A DNA stretch of 64,000 nt from Corynebacterium sp. UBA2622 (GCF_002339505.1 NZ_DDJO01000002.1:130125-194124); one strand, 5' to 3'; counted from the stretch's first letter, positions 50,953 through 59,901 are shown. Notes: generated from the sequence alone by a model not told the origin. A program made the numbers and translations.

Positions 50953-52671
50953 ATGGGCGCTTTCGAAGAAAAAGCCTGGCTGCAGCATTACGCGCCATGG
51001 ACACCTCACGAGATCGATCTCGGCACCGATACCCTCGTGGATCTCTACGAAAGGAACCTGGCCAAGCACTCCAACCGCGTGGCCACGTGGTTCTTCGGCC
51101 AGACCATGACGTATGCCGACCTGAACGAGCAGGTGCTCCGCCTCGCCGCCGGCCTCCAGGAGCTCGGCGTGAAGAAGGGCGACCGGGTGGCCATCCTGCT
51201 GCCCAACTGCCCCCAGCACATCGTGGCCTTTTCCGCGGTGATGCGTCTCGGCGCGATCGTGGTCGAGCACAACCCGCTCTACACCGCCTCCGAGCTGCTG
51301 CCGCAGTTCCAGGATCACGGCGCCAAGGTGGCCATCGTGTGGGACAAGGCGGCCGAGACCGTCTCCACCATCCGCCAGAATGCCCCGCTGTCGACGATCA
51401 TCTCGGTCAACATGATCGAGGCCATGCCGCTGCCCTACCGCCTGGCGCTGAAGATCCCCGTCGGTCCGCTGAAGGAGATGCGCGACAAACTCTCCGCCCC
51501 CGCCGCGGCGACGATGCCGTGGCAGACGGTGATGATCGACAAGCAGTTCCACCCCTGCGAGGACATCACCCAGGACGACACTGCCCTCATCCTCTACACC
51601 TCGGGCACCACCGGCCCGCCGAAGGGCGCCCAGATCACCCACGGAAACCTCAACGCCGTGCTCAAGGGCGGCCTGAAGTGGGTCAAGGACCTCGGCAAGG
51701 ATCCCGAGAAGATCATGGCCGTGCTCCCCATGTTCCACGTTTACGGCCTCGCGCTGAACTACGGCCTCGCGCTGGGCATCGGCGCGGAGATGATCCTCAT
51801 CGCTTCCCCGGAACCGAACCTCATCTCGATGGCCCTGAAGAAGAACCCCCCGACCTTCTTCCCCGGTGTTCCCACGCTCTACGAGAAGATCGCCGACGGC
51901 GCGCTCGAGAACGACAAGCGCTACCCGTCGATCCGCAACTCCTTCTCGGGTGCGTCCACGCTGCCCGCGTCGACGATTGAGAAGTGGGAGTCCATCACCG
52001 GCGGCGTCCTCGTGGAGGGCTACGGCCTGACCGAGACCTCCCCGATCCTCACCGCCAACCCCATGGACGGCAACCACCGCCCCGGTTACATCGGCCTGCC
52101 CTTCCCCAACACGGAGGTGCGCATCGCCAACCCGGACAACCTCGATGAGACCATGCCCGACGGCGAACCCGGTGAGCTCGTGGCCCGCGGCCCCCAGGTG
52201 TTCAAGGGTTATCTGAACAAGCCCGAGGACACCGAGAACGCCTTCCACAACGGCTGGTTCCGCACCGGCGACATGGGCGTAATGGAGGAGGACGGTTTCA
52301 TCCGCCTGGTCTCCCGCATCAAGGAGATGATCATCACCGGCGGCTTCAACGTCTACCCGGACGAGGTGGAGCAGGTGATGAAGCAGCACCCGGACATCGA
52401 GGACATCGCCGTCGTGGGCCGCCCGCGCAGCGACGGGTCGGAGGACGTGGTCGCCTGCGTCACCCTGCGCGAGGGTGCGGTGATCCAGTCGGACTCCCTG
52501 CGCGAGTACGCCCGCGAGCGTCTCACCGCCTACAAGGTGCCGCGCACCTTCTACCACTTCGAGGATCTGTCCCGCGACATGACGGGCAAGATCCGCCGCC
52601 GCGAGGTGCAGAAGACGCTGGTGGACATGCTCAACGCCGGCGACGACACCAAGGTCGGCGAGGACTCCTAG
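50953..52671 (+). CDS. Long-chain fatty-acid-CoA ligase (FadD), first copy
   Basis: A 572-residue acyl-CoA synthetase. LYTSGTTGPPKGAQITH (about 213-229) is the AMP-binding P-loop, EGYGLTETSP the A5 motif, WFRTGDMG the A7 motif and RIKEMIITGGFNVYP the hinge. It activates fatty acids for phospholipid or mycolate synthesis. GGAG precedes the ATG. It is closely similar along its length to the gene at 53373. Confidence 0.92.
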   Translation: MGAFEEKAWLQHYAPWTPHEIDLGTDTLVDLYERNLAKHSNRVATWFFGQTMTYADLNEQVLRLAAGLQELGVKKGDRVAILLPNCPQHIVAFSAVMRLGAIVVEHNPLYTASELLPQFQDHGAKVAIVWDKAAETVSTIRQNAPLSTIISVNMIEAMPLPYRLALKIPVGPLKEMRDKLSAPAAATMPWQTVMIDKQFHPCEDITQDDTALILYTSGTTGPPKGAQITHGNLNAVLKGGLKWVKDLGKDPEKIMAVLPMFHVYGLALNYGLALGIGAEMILIASPEPNLISMALKKNPPTFFPGVPTLYEKIADGALENDKRYPSIRNSFSGASTLPASTIEKWESITGGVLVEGYGLTETSPILTANPMDGNHRPGYIGLPFPNTEVRIANPDNLDETMPDGEPGELVARGPQVFKGYLNKPEDTENAFHNGWFRTGDMGVMEEDGFIRLVSRIKEMIITGGFNVYPDEVEQVMKQHPDIEDIAVVGRPRSDGSEDVVACVTLREGAVIQSDSLREYARERLTAYKVPRTFYHFEDLSRDMTGKIRRREVQKTLVDMLNAGDDTKVGEDS

Positions 52672-52690
52672 GGTTCCGGGAACCCGGCAG

Positions 52691-52735
52691 GATGAACCCC
52701 GCCCCACCGCTGACGCGGCCGGGGCGGGGTTCATC
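52691..52735. terminator. Bidirectional terminator, 15-bp perfect stem
   Basis: GATGAACCCCGCCCC (52691-52705) pairs exactly with GGGGCGGGGTTCATC (52721-52735) between the convergent fadD and macrodomain genes. A second small palindrome, GGGTTCCGGGAACCC, lies immediately after the fadD stop (52672-52686). Confidence 0.8.
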
Positions 52736-52759
52736 CGCGTTCCGGTGGACCGGGCTCGG

Positions 52760-53278
52760 CTACAGGGCCTTCTCCAGCGCCGCGCGCGTGGTGTCGCTGA
52801 AGGCCACGAAGCGCACCTCCTCCACCTTCGATGACGGGTGGTCCTCCCCGTATGCCCGGACCGTCTCCACCGCAATACGCGCGGCGTCGGGGATGGGCCA
52901 GCCGTACACGCCGGCGGAGACGAGCGGGAAGGCCACCGAGGCCGCTCCGATCTCGTCGGCGACCTCCATGGAGCGTCGGTAGCAGGAGGCGAGCTGGTCC
53001 GACTTATCCTTCGTCTTCGCCCACACGGGACCCACGGTATGGATGACCCAGCGGGCGGGCATGTTTCCGGCCCCGGTGGCCACCGCCTCGCCCGTCGGCA
53101 GGCCGTCGGGCCAGTCGCTCTCCCGGATCTGCCTGCACTCGCGCAGGATCTCTTTGCCCCCGGCGCGGTGGATCGCGCCGTCGACACCGCCACCGCCGAG
53201 CAGGGTGTGGTTGGCCGCGTTGACCACTGCGTCGACGGCCTGGGTGGTGATGTCGCCTGGAACCACGGAAAGTTTCAT
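52760..53278 (-). CDS. Macrodomain ADP-ribose hydrolase
   Basis: A 172-residue MacroD-type protein: VVNAANHTLLGGGGVDGAIHRAGG (about 18-41) and FPLVSAGVYGWP form the ADP-ribose pocket. Such proteins hydrolyse O-acetyl-ADP-ribose or remove mono-ADP-ribose from proteins. TACCCT lies about 8 nt before the ATG, implying a leaderless mRNA. It is on the opposite strand between two fadD paralogues. Confidence 0.92.
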   Translation of the reverse strand: MKLSVVPGDITTQAVDAVVNAANHTLLGGGGVDGAIHRAGGKEILRECRQIRESDWPDGLPTGEAVATGAGNMPARWVIHTVGPVWAKTKDKSDQLASCYRRSMEVADEIGAASVAFPLVSAGVYGWPIPDAARIAVETVRAYGEDHPSSKVEEVRFVAFSDTTRAALEKAL

Positions 53279-53372
53279 GGCCCCGAGGGTACGCCGCCAC
53301 CCCGGGGCGGGTGACGGCGATCGACCTTGAAAAGCGGTGAGAGCCAGCCCACACAGGCATATACTCGTGGTC

Positions 53373-55082
53373 ATGTCTGCACCTGATAACAAGCCCTGGC
53401 TGAAGTATTACCCGGAGTGGACGGCCCACTCCCTCGAATACGGCACGACGACGCTGCCGCAAATGTACGAGGACAACCTCGCCGCCAACGGCCACAAGCC
53501 CGCGACGTGGTTTTTCGGCCGCAGCCAGACCTATTCCGAGCTCGACCGCGAGGTGCGCGGCGCCGCCGCGGGCCTGAAGGCCTTCGGCGTGCGCCCCGGT
53601 GACCGCGTCGCCATCATGCTGCCCAACTGCCCCCAGCACGTCGCCGCCTTTTACGCGGTGCAGCTCCTCGGCGCCGTGGTGGTCGAGCACAACCCCCTCT
53701 ACACCGCCGCCGAGCTGCTCCCGCAGTTCCAGGACCACGGTGCGCGCATCGCGATCGTGTGGGACAAGGTGGCCGACACGATGGAGAAGCTGCGCCCGGA
53801 CACCGACCTGGAGACCGTCGTGAGCGTGGACATGACCAAGGCCATGCCGCGCCTGCAGCAGCTGGCCCTGCGCATACCCGTGAAGAAGATGCGCGACTCG
53901 CGGGACAAGCTGACCGGCCCGTCCACCCACACCGTGCCCTGGGAGGCCCTGACCGGCCTGGCCATCGGCGGCGCCGGCACGGACATCTCCGCACCCGAAT
54001 CCCTCAGCCCCGAGGATCCGGCGCTCATCCTCTATACCTCGGGGACCACCGGAACCCCGAAGGGCGCCCAGCTGAGCCACAAGAACCTGCACGGCAACGC
54101 CTGGCAGGGCGTGGCGTGGGTCAAGCAGCTGCAGCAGCCGGGGCAGCGCATGCTGGCGACTCTCCCGTTCTTCCACGCCTACGGCCTGACCTTCTCGCTC
54201 ACCCTGACGGTGCTGATCGGCAGTGAGGTCATGCTGCTGCCCGCGCCGGACATGGGGCTCATCCTCAGCGCAATGAAGAAGCACATGCCGTCGTTCGTGC
54301 CGGGTGTGCCCACCCTCTTCGAGCGCATCATCGCCCAGGCCAAGGAAAACGACATCGATCTTTCCGGCATCGAGATCGGTTTCTCGGGTGCATCCTCCCT
54401 GCGCGAGGAGACCATCGCCGACTGGGAGGAGCTCACCGGCGGCCGCCTCGTGGAGGGCTACGGGCTGACCGAGACCTCGCCGATCATCGTGGGCAACCCG
54501 CAGACGAAGGACCGCCGCCCCGGGTACATCGGCATCCCCTTCCCCGACACGGAGATCCGCATCATCGACCCGGACAACCCGGACGAGGAGAGGCCCGTCG
54601 GCGAGTCCGGCGAGCTGGTCGCCCGCGGCCCGCAGGTCTTCTCCGGTTACCTGCACAACCCGGAGGCGACCGAGAAGGCCTTCCACGACGGCTGGTTCCG
54701 CACGGGTGACATGGGTTTCATGGACGAGGACGGCTTCATCAAGCTCGTCTCCCGCATCAAGGAGCTCATCATCACCAACGGCTTCAACGTGTACCCGCAG
54801 GAGGTCGAGGACGTGATCTGCCAGCACCCGGACGTCGTCGACGCCGCGGTGGTGGGACGCCCGCGCAGCGACGGCTCCGAGGATGTCGTCGCCTGCGTCA
54901 CACTGCGCGAGGGCGCCCCGCTGGAGCCGGAGGGGCTGAAGGACTTCGCGCGCGAGCGCCTCACCCGCTACAAGGTGCCGCGCACCTTCTACCACTTCGA
55001 GGAGCTGCCGCGCGACCAGATGGGCAAGATCCGCCGCCGTGAGGTGCAGGCCGAGCTGCTCGAGCGCCTCTCCGACGACTAA
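53373..55082 (+). CDS. Long-chain fatty-acid-CoA ligase (FadD), second copy
   Basis: A 569-residue paralogue of the gene at 50953 with the same motifs: LYTSGTTGTPKGAQLSH (about 219-235), EGYGLTETSP, WFRTGDMG and RIKELIITNGFNVYP. TATACT at 53360-53365 is 7 nt before the ATG and no ribosome binding site is present, so the mRNA is very probably leaderless, unlike the first copy. The stop is 3 nt from the convergent murB stop. Confidence 0.92.
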   Translation: MSAPDNKPWLKYYPEWTAHSLEYGTTTLPQMYEDNLAANGHKPATWFFGRSQTYSELDREVRGAAAGLKAFGVRPGDRVAIMLPNCPQHVAAFYAVQLLGAVVVEHNPLYTAAELLPQFQDHGARIAIVWDKVADTMEKLRPDTDLETVVSVDMTKAMPRLQQLALRIPVKKMRDSRDKLTGPSTHTVPWEALTGLAIGGAGTDISAPESLSPEDPALILYTSGTTGTPKGAQLSHKNLHGNAWQGVAWVKQLQQPGQRMLATLPFFHAYGLTFSLTLTVLIGSEVMLLPAPDMGLILSAMKKHMPSFVPGVPTLFERIIAQAKENDIDLSGIEIGFSGASSLREETIADWEELTGGRLVEGYGLTETSPIIVGNPQTKDRRPGYIGIPFPDTEIRIIDPDNPDEERPVGESGELVARGPQVFSGYLHNPEATEKAFHDGWFRTGDMGFMDEDGFIKLVSRIKELIITNGFNVYPQEVEDVICQHPDVVDAAVVGRPRSDGSEDVVACVTLREGAPLEPEGLKDFARERLTRYKVPRTFYHFEELPRDQMGKIRRREVQAELLERLSDD

Positions 55083-55085
55083 GCG

Positions 55086-56096
55086 CTAGTCGATGTTCAC
55101 GCCCACCCACACGGGCTCGGGCACGAGGGTCACGCCAAAGCGCTTCTCGACGCCACCCCGGACATCCCTGGCCAACGCCACCACGTCGTCCGAGGTGGCG
55201 TTTCCCCTGTTCGTGAGCGCCAGGGTGTGTTTGGTGCTGAGGCGCGCGGGCGCCCCGTCACCGGGGTAACCGCGGGGAAACCCGGCGCGCTCGATGAGCC
55301 AGGCCGCGGACAGCTTCTCCCGGCCGTCGGGCTGCGGGAAACGCGGCATCCCCGTCTCACCGACCGTCGCCTCGATGCTGTCCGCAAGCTCCGGATCGAC
55401 AACGGGGTTGGTGAAGAACGATCCGGCGGACCAGGTGTCGTGGTCCGCCGGATCGAGAACCATCCCCTTGGCCCGGCGGGTGGCCAGGATGTTCTCCCGC
55501 GCCTCAGCCAGCGGAAGACGCTCCCCGCCCAGGTGGCGCAGGGGGCGGGACAGCTCGGTGGGCTCCAGCTCCAGCTCCACCTCAAGCACCACCGCACGAC
55601 CGGTGAACTTCAGGTTGGACCAGCGGTACGCCAAGTCGAGCGACTCGGCGGGCACCCACTCGTCGGTGCCCGTCTCGCGGTTCCAGAGGCGGACCCGGGA
55701 GAGCACGTCCGAGATTTCGGCGCCGTACGCGCCCACGTTCTGCACCGGGGTCGCACCCGCCGAGCCGGGAATGCCGGACAGGGCCTCGATGCCGCCGAGG
55801 CCGTTGTCCACGGCGAAGGCGACAACGTCGTCCCACACGGTGCCGGCTCCGGCGCGCAGGGTGTGGGCGTCGACAAGCTCGATGCCCCCGTTCTCCGCGA
55901 GCACCGCCGTGAAGCCCAGCCGGCCCTCGGCGACGACGAGGTTGGACCCGCCCCCGACGACGAGAAGCGGGGCGCCCTCGGCATCGAGACCGGCCACCGT
56001 GGAGGCGAGCTCGGTGGCGCTGGCGCAGCGGATCAGGTCGCGGGGGGTGCCGCCGACGCGAAGGGTCGTCAGCGAGGCGAAAGATGAATTAGACAC
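55086..56096 (-). CDS. murB: UDP-N-acetylenolpyruvoylglucosamine reductase
   Basis: A 336-residue FAD enzyme of peptidoglycan precursor synthesis. LRVGGTPRDLI, VVGGGSNLVVAEG, GIEALSGIPGSAGATPVQNVGAYG and the proton-donor Ser in AGSFFTNPV are present. It is the GSFF type I form. The GTG at 56096 was chosen over a very long artificial open frame; TACCGT lies 7 nt upstream (leaderless). Confidence 0.95.
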   Translation of the reverse strand: MSNSSFASLTTLRVGGTPRDLIRCASATELASTVAGLDAEGAPLLVVGGGSNLVVAEGRLGFTAVLAENGGIELVDAHTLRAGAGTVWDDVVAFAVDNGLGGIEALSGIPGSAGATPVQNVGAYGAEISDVLSRVRLWNRETGTDEWVPAESLDLAYRWSNLKFTGRAVVLEVELELEPTELSRPLRHLGGERLPLAEARENILATRRAKGMVLDPADHDTWSAGSFFTNPVVDPELADSIEATVGETGMPRFPQPDGREKLSAAWLIERAGFPRGYPGDGAPARLSTKHTLALTNRGNATSDDVVALARDVRGGVEKRFGVTLVPEPVWVGVNID

Positions 56097-56120
56097 GGCA
56101 ACAACGGTAGTCTGATGGGC

Positions 56121-56612
56121 ATGACCGCACACAGCGAAACCACCGTGACCATCAACCACCCGGCTGAGAAGGTCCACAAGGCCTTTACCACCAAGGAGTA
56201 CTGGGAGTTCATCGCGGAGAACCTCTCGCCGGAGCCCGGCCAGCTCGCCGAGTTCACCGGGGACGCTGCAACCCTCTTCGAGGTCCTTCCGCAGTCCATC
56301 CTCCCCGAGGCCGCCCAGGCCATGATCTCCCAGGACCTCAAGCTCAAGCGCGTGGTCACCATTGGGGCGCTCGACGGTGAGGGTGCCCAGCTGTCCTACA
56401 CCGGCGATGTCAAGGGCACGCCGGTCGATTTCTCCGGCACCATCGCCATGACCGGCGCCGGCGAGACCACAACCCTCGCCTACGACAACGAGGCGAAGGT
56501 GAACATCCCCTTCATGGGCGCCGCGCTGGAGCCCAAGGTGAGCGAGGCACTCGAGGAGATCTTCTCCAATGAGGGCAAGCTGACCGACCAGTGGATCTCC
56601 GAGAACCTCTAG
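56121..56612 (+). CDS. DUF2505 (SRPBCC-like) protein
   Basis: A 163-residue protein of the DUF2505 family, probably with a START-like ligand pocket: TVTINHPAEKVHKAFTTKEYW near the N-terminus and FMGAALEPKVSEALEEIF at the C-terminal helix. The second ATG (56121) was chosen because TAGTCT is 7 nt upstream. It is divergent from murB and followed after 15 nt by a methyltransferase gene. Confidence 0.83.
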   Translation: MTAHSETTVTINHPAEKVHKAFTTKEYWEFIAENLSPEPGQLAEFTGDAATLFEVLPQSILPEAAQAMISQDLKLKRVVTIGALDGEGAQLSYTGDVKGTPVDFSGTIAMTGAGETTTLAYDNEAKVNIPFMGAALEPKVSEALEEIFSNEGKLTDQWISENL

Positions 56613-56627
56613 CTCCGCACCTCCCCC

Positions 56628-57440
56628 ATGGCCGACCACGCCCACAACCTGCGCGCGCAGGCCGGGCCGGGTCGGCCTTTTGGCGTGGTCACCCGGGGTA
56701 CGACGGGCCAGAACCGCCTGCGCCGCTCCGACCGCTGGACCCGCCATAACGCCCGCATCCAGTCTGTGCTCCGCTCGTCGCCGCGGCCGCTGGCCCTCGA
56801 TGTCGGTTACGGCGCATCCCACACGACCACCGTTGAGTGGGCCCGCTGGCTGCGGCAGATCAACCCGTCCGTCGAGGTGGTGGGCTTGGAGATCGAGCCC
56901 GAGCGCGTCCTCCCGCCCCGCGACGGCGTCCGCTTCCAACTCGGCGGCTTCGAACTCGCCGGATACCGCCCCCACCTCGTCCGCGCATTCAATGTTCTGC
57001 GCCAGTACGACGTCGCCGATGTCCCCGAGGTGTGGCGGACCGTCACCTCCTGCCTTGCGCCGGGAGGGTATTTCCTCGAGGGCACGTGCGACGAGCTCGG
57101 GCGCCGCGCGGCGTGGGTGCTTCTCGACGCCACCGGGCCCCTCTCCCTCACCCTGGCGTGGGACCCCCGCGACGTGTCCCGCCCCTCCGATGTCGCGGAG
57201 CGCCTTCCCAAGGTGCTGATCCACCGCAACTCCCCCGGGGAGCGAATCCACGCCCTGCTCACGGACGCGGACGCCGCCTGGGAGCACGCCACCGGCTGGG
57301 CACCCCACGGCCCGCGGGTGCGCTGGGCCCACGCCCACGCCGAGCTGCGCGAGCGGGGCTGGCCCCTGGCGCCGCTGCGCCGCACCCTGCGCGACAACAC
57401 CCTCACGGTCGATTGGGGTGCCGTGGCCCCGCACGTATGA
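56628..57440 (+). CDS. SAM-dependent methyltransferase-like protein
   Basis: A 270-residue protein with a Rossmann methyltransferase core: ALDVGYGASHTTTVEWA (motif I, about 56-72), VVGLEIEPERV (acidic residue of strand 2), and LAPGGYFLEGTCDE. No other domain is seen. The substrate is unknown. Its stop overlaps the start of the LmeA-like gene. Confidence 0.75.
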   Translation: MADHAHNLRAQAGPGRPFGVVTRGTTGQNRLRRSDRWTRHNARIQSVLRSSPRPLALDVGYGASHTTTVEWARWLRQINPSVEVVGLEIEPERVLPPRDGVRFQLGGFELAGYRPHLVRAFNVLRQYDVADVPEVWRTVTSCLAPGGYFLEGTCDELGRRAAWVLLDATGPLSLTLAWDPRDVSRPSDVAERLPKVLIHRNSPGERIHALLTDADAAWEHATGWAPHGPRVRWAHAHAELRERGWPLAPLRRTLRDNTLTVDWGAVAPHV

Positions 57441-58228
57441 TGTTGCGCATGAAGACAGCCTGGAAAGTCGTCGTCGGAGTTCTCGCCGCCCTGCTCGTCC
57501 TCCTCCTCGTGGCGGAGTTCGGGTTGCGCGCCTACATGGCCCACGAGATCCGCACCGACATCGCGGCGCAGAACCCCGATGTCTCCCAGGCCCGCGATGC
57601 CGAGGTCTCCTTCGGCCCGAGCCCCATAACGCTGGGCCTGATGCGCGGAACCATCCCCCACATGGCCATGAAAACTCCCTCCACCCTCTCGATCAACGGC
57701 GATTCCTTCACCGGCCAGCCCGCCGCGGACATCCGGGTGGACAACCTGCACGTCAACAACGGGCGGCAGGTGGCCGAAAACTTCGTCCTCACGACCGAGC
57801 TCCCCGACGACTACGTCCGCGTCATCCTCGAGCAGCAGCTCAGTCAGTCGCTCCAGCAGGCCGGTGCCGGGCGGGGCTCGCTTCTCGACGGCCTGCTCAC
57901 CGTCTCCAGCGTCACCTCCCACCCGGAGAACGGCACCTTCTCCATCGGGGTGAGCGGCGGGGCCGCCGACCTCGAGCTGCGCCCGAAGATGGACGGCGAC
58001 CGGCTCACCTTCGATGCCAGCTCCACCAAGCTTTTCGGGTTCCAGCTCCCCGAGAGCGCAACCGCCGGAATCACCGGTGCGATAGACAAGGGGATGCAGG
58101 ACTCAGTGACGGGTGAGCTCGCGGTGCGCGACTTCACCGTCGTCGACGGCGGCCTGAACGTCACCCTCGCCGGCCACGACGTGGACATGGAGAAGATGGC
58201 CCAGACCGCCCCCGTGGCCAGCCGGTAA
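57437..58228 (+). CDS. LmeA-like (DUF2993) phospholipid-binding protein
   Basis: A 263-residue protein with an N-terminal membrane helix or signal (VVVGVLAALLVLLLVAEFGL) and an exported beta-rich domain typical of DUF2993. The mycobacterial member LmeA binds phosphatidylinositides in the periplasm and aids lipomannan maturation. The ATG at 57437 overlaps the upstream stop (ATGA); ATGs at 57440 and 57449 are alternatives. The stop abuts the convergent DeoC-like gene with no gap. Confidence 0.8.
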   Translation: MMLRMKTAWKVVVGVLAALLVLLLVAEFGLRAYMAHEIRTDIAAQNPDVSQARDAEVSFGPSPITLGLMRGTIPHMAMKTPSTLSINGDSFTGQPAADIRVDNLHVNNGRQVAENFVLTTELPDDYVRVILEQQLSQSLQQAGAGRGSLLDGLLTVSSVTSHPENGTFSIGVSGGAADLELRPKMDGDRLTFDASSTKLFGFQLPESATAGITGAIDKGMQDSVTGELAVRDFTVVDGGLNVTLAGHDVDMEKMAQTAPVASR

Positions 58229-58765
58229 CTAGGGCACTGCCGGCGCGGCGAACACCCGCGCGGCCCCGGCCTCCAGTGCGGCAACCGCCGCGTCCACGCC
58301 CGGTTCCACCCCGAACACCGCGACCTCGAGGGGGGTGTCCGGCGGGGCAATGCCGGCGGGAACCGCGAGGACCTCGAGCCCGGCCATCGCCGCCGCCCGC
58401 GCCTGGGGCGGATCGCCCGTGTAGACGAGCCCGAGCCTGGCCGGCGCAGCCACCGCCTGGCGCACGGCGACGATGTCGGCCAGCAGAGCGGTTCCGTCCA
58501 GCTCCCCGTCCACGGCGAGCCACACCTCCCCCGCCCCCGTCTCGGTGGCGAGACGTGCCTCCGCGGCCTTGATCACGCTGTGGTGGCGGCCCGTCGGCCA
58601 GCCGGCGACCGCCACAACGGGAACACCTGCCCTCGCGGCCGCGGTGATGTGGGTCGGCTCCACGACCGCGCCCGCGCCGGCGGCCTCCGCGTCAAACGAA
58701 AAAGGCGGCCGGCGCCCGAGGAGGCAAACCCCCGCCCGGGTGGCCAGCCACTGCAGGTCGTCCAC
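58229..58765 (-). CDS. Truncated DeoC-like protein lacking catalytic lysines
   Basis: A 178-residue protein that aligns by eye with the deoxyribose-phosphate aldolase barrel. AVVEPTHITAAA matches the VCVxP strand, AGWPTGRHHSVIKAAEARLA matches the FPxGxxxxxxKxxEA motif, and TGAGEVWLAVD corresponds to GADEIDMV. The key residues of E. coli DeoC are absent: Asp102 becomes Trp82, Lys167 becomes Leu111 and Lys201 becomes Ala134. The N-terminal helix and strand of DeoC (with the DxTxL motif) are also missing. Aldolase activity is therefore not expected. The GTG at 58765 is 5 nt after the DUF2516 stop. Confidence 0.65.
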   Translation of the reverse strand: MDDLQWLATRAGVCLLGRRPPFSFDAEAAGAGAVVEPTHITAAARAGVPVVAVAGWPTGRHHSVIKAAEARLATETGAGEVWLAVDGELDGTALLADIVAVRQAVAAPARLGLVYTGDPPQARAAAMAGLEVLAVPAGIAPPDTPLEVAVFGVEPGVDAAVAALEAGAARVFAAPAVP

Positions 58766-58770
58766 GGCGC

Positions 58771-59085
58771 CTACCAGCTGTAGTTGCCGCGAATGATGTC
58801 GTTGAGCTGCGGGCGCACGTCCAGGTAGTAGATGCCCACCGCCACCGCGCCGAACCAGGCGACGAAGGGGAAGCGGAACAGGCACACGAGCGACGCGAGG
58901 GCGAGGATCCCCACCCAGACCCACTTGCTCTGTCGGCTCCCGGCCTCGTAGGCGTCCTCCCGGGTGGTGGCGGCGAGGACCACGCCGACCACGCCGGCGA
59001 TGCCGACGAGTACGAACAGGAGATTGCGCACCAGGGTGGGGACCATCAGGACGGTTCCCACGAGCCCCAGGCTGCCAGTAAACAC
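58771..59085 (-). CDS. DUF2516 membrane protein
   Basis: A 104-residue protein with three to four hydrophobic segments and the C-terminal signature VGIYYLDVRPQLNDIIRGNYSW of DUF2516. The GTG at 59085 has AGAGG five bases upstream; the longer open frame is Ala/Pro/Arg rich and not coding-like. Function unknown; it is in an operon with the DeoC-like gene. Confidence 0.83.
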   Translation of the reverse strand: MFTGSLGLVGTVLMVPTLVRNLLFVLVGIAGVVGVVLAATTREDAYEAGSRQSKWVWVGILALASLVCLFRFPFVAWFGAVAVGIYYLDVRPQLNDIIRGNYSW

Positions 59086-59140
59086 ACGTACCTCTTTCTG
59101 CGATGCCGTCCGGGCCCGCGCGGCGGTGCCCGGCGGCGCG

Positions 59141-59845
59141 TTACTTCTCGGTTTCGGCGGCGCCGGGGTTTCCGGCGGTGTCGCGGGTCTCCTCCGAGAC
59201 GACTTCACCGTCGACGACGTTGTCCTCGCGGCCCTCGCGGCCGTCGCGGGCAGCGCTGCCGCCGGCACCGTTGAACTGCTCGCTGACCTTGCCGATCATC
59301 CCCTCGAGACGCGCACGCAGGTCGTTGACGGTGCCCTCGGCATCGATGTCGGACTCCTCCGCGCGGTTGCGCACCCCGGCGACGGCCTGGTTGAAGGCCT
59401 CCCGAACCTCCGAGAGGGCGTCGCTGAACGCGGCCTTGGCATCCTCCGTCTGCGGCGAGTTCACGGTCGCGTCACCCGCGCGGGAAAGCGAGCCGGTGAG
59501 ATCGCGCAGGATGCCCTCGGCATCGGTGGCGAAGGAGGAGGCCGCCGCGCGGAAGTCGCGGTCGTTGTCCGCGGAGCTGAAGGAGGCACGCGCGTTCTCC
59601 ACGGCCGCCTTGAACTGTGTCCCCAGCGTGTCGTTGTCGGCGGCACCGCCGAGGGCGTGCGCGCCCTGCGGGGCCTCCGCGCCGCGGTCCTCCCGGAAGT
59701 TGTGCGCGAAGTGGCTGACGACGTTGCTCAGCGCCGAGCCGGCCAGCAGCCACGCCTCGCCCGCGCTCTTCAGGCTGTCCATGAGCGAGCCGTCGTTCGC
59801 GTCGGGTGTGCCGGCGCCGCTGCGGGGCGTGTTGTCCGAAGTCAT
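59141..59845 (-). CDS. Soluble helical protein of unknown function
   Basis: A 234-residue acidic protein with no cysteine and no membrane segment. Residues 20-180 are predicted largely helical, with several similarly spaced Ala-x-Phe-x-x-Ala segments (TQFKAAVENARASF, AAFSDALSEVREAFNQAV), followed by a disordered Gly/Asp/Glu-rich tail. Similar to corynebacterial proteins of unknown role. The start ATG is at 59845. Confidence 0.72.
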   Translation of the reverse strand: MTSDNTPRSGAGTPDANDGSLMDSLKSAGEAWLLAGSALSNVVSHFAHNFREDRGAEAPQGAHALGGAADNDTLGTQFKAAVENARASFSSADNDRDFRAAASSFATDAEGILRDLTGSLSRAGDATVNSPQTEDAKAAFSDALSEVREAFNQAVAGVRNRAEESDIDAEGTVNDLRARLEGMIGKVSEQFNGAGGSAARDGREGREDNVVDGEVVSEETRDTAGNPGAAETEK

Positions 59846-59901
59846 GATGCAATATCCTTTTTGTCGGCGGAGGACGCGGGAGCGCTGCCCCGGTCATTTC
59901 C

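Noticed and set aside
50938..53193. 751-residue open frame antisense to the first fadD gene
   Set aside because: It mirrors fadD codon structure in a GC-rich genome, has His/Gly/Arg/Val-biased composition with no recognisable domain, and runs through the terminator and macrodomain gene.
56097..57434. 446-residue N-terminal extension of MurB
   Set aside because: It is antisense to the DUF2505 and methyltransferase genes; MurB starts at the GTG at 56096.
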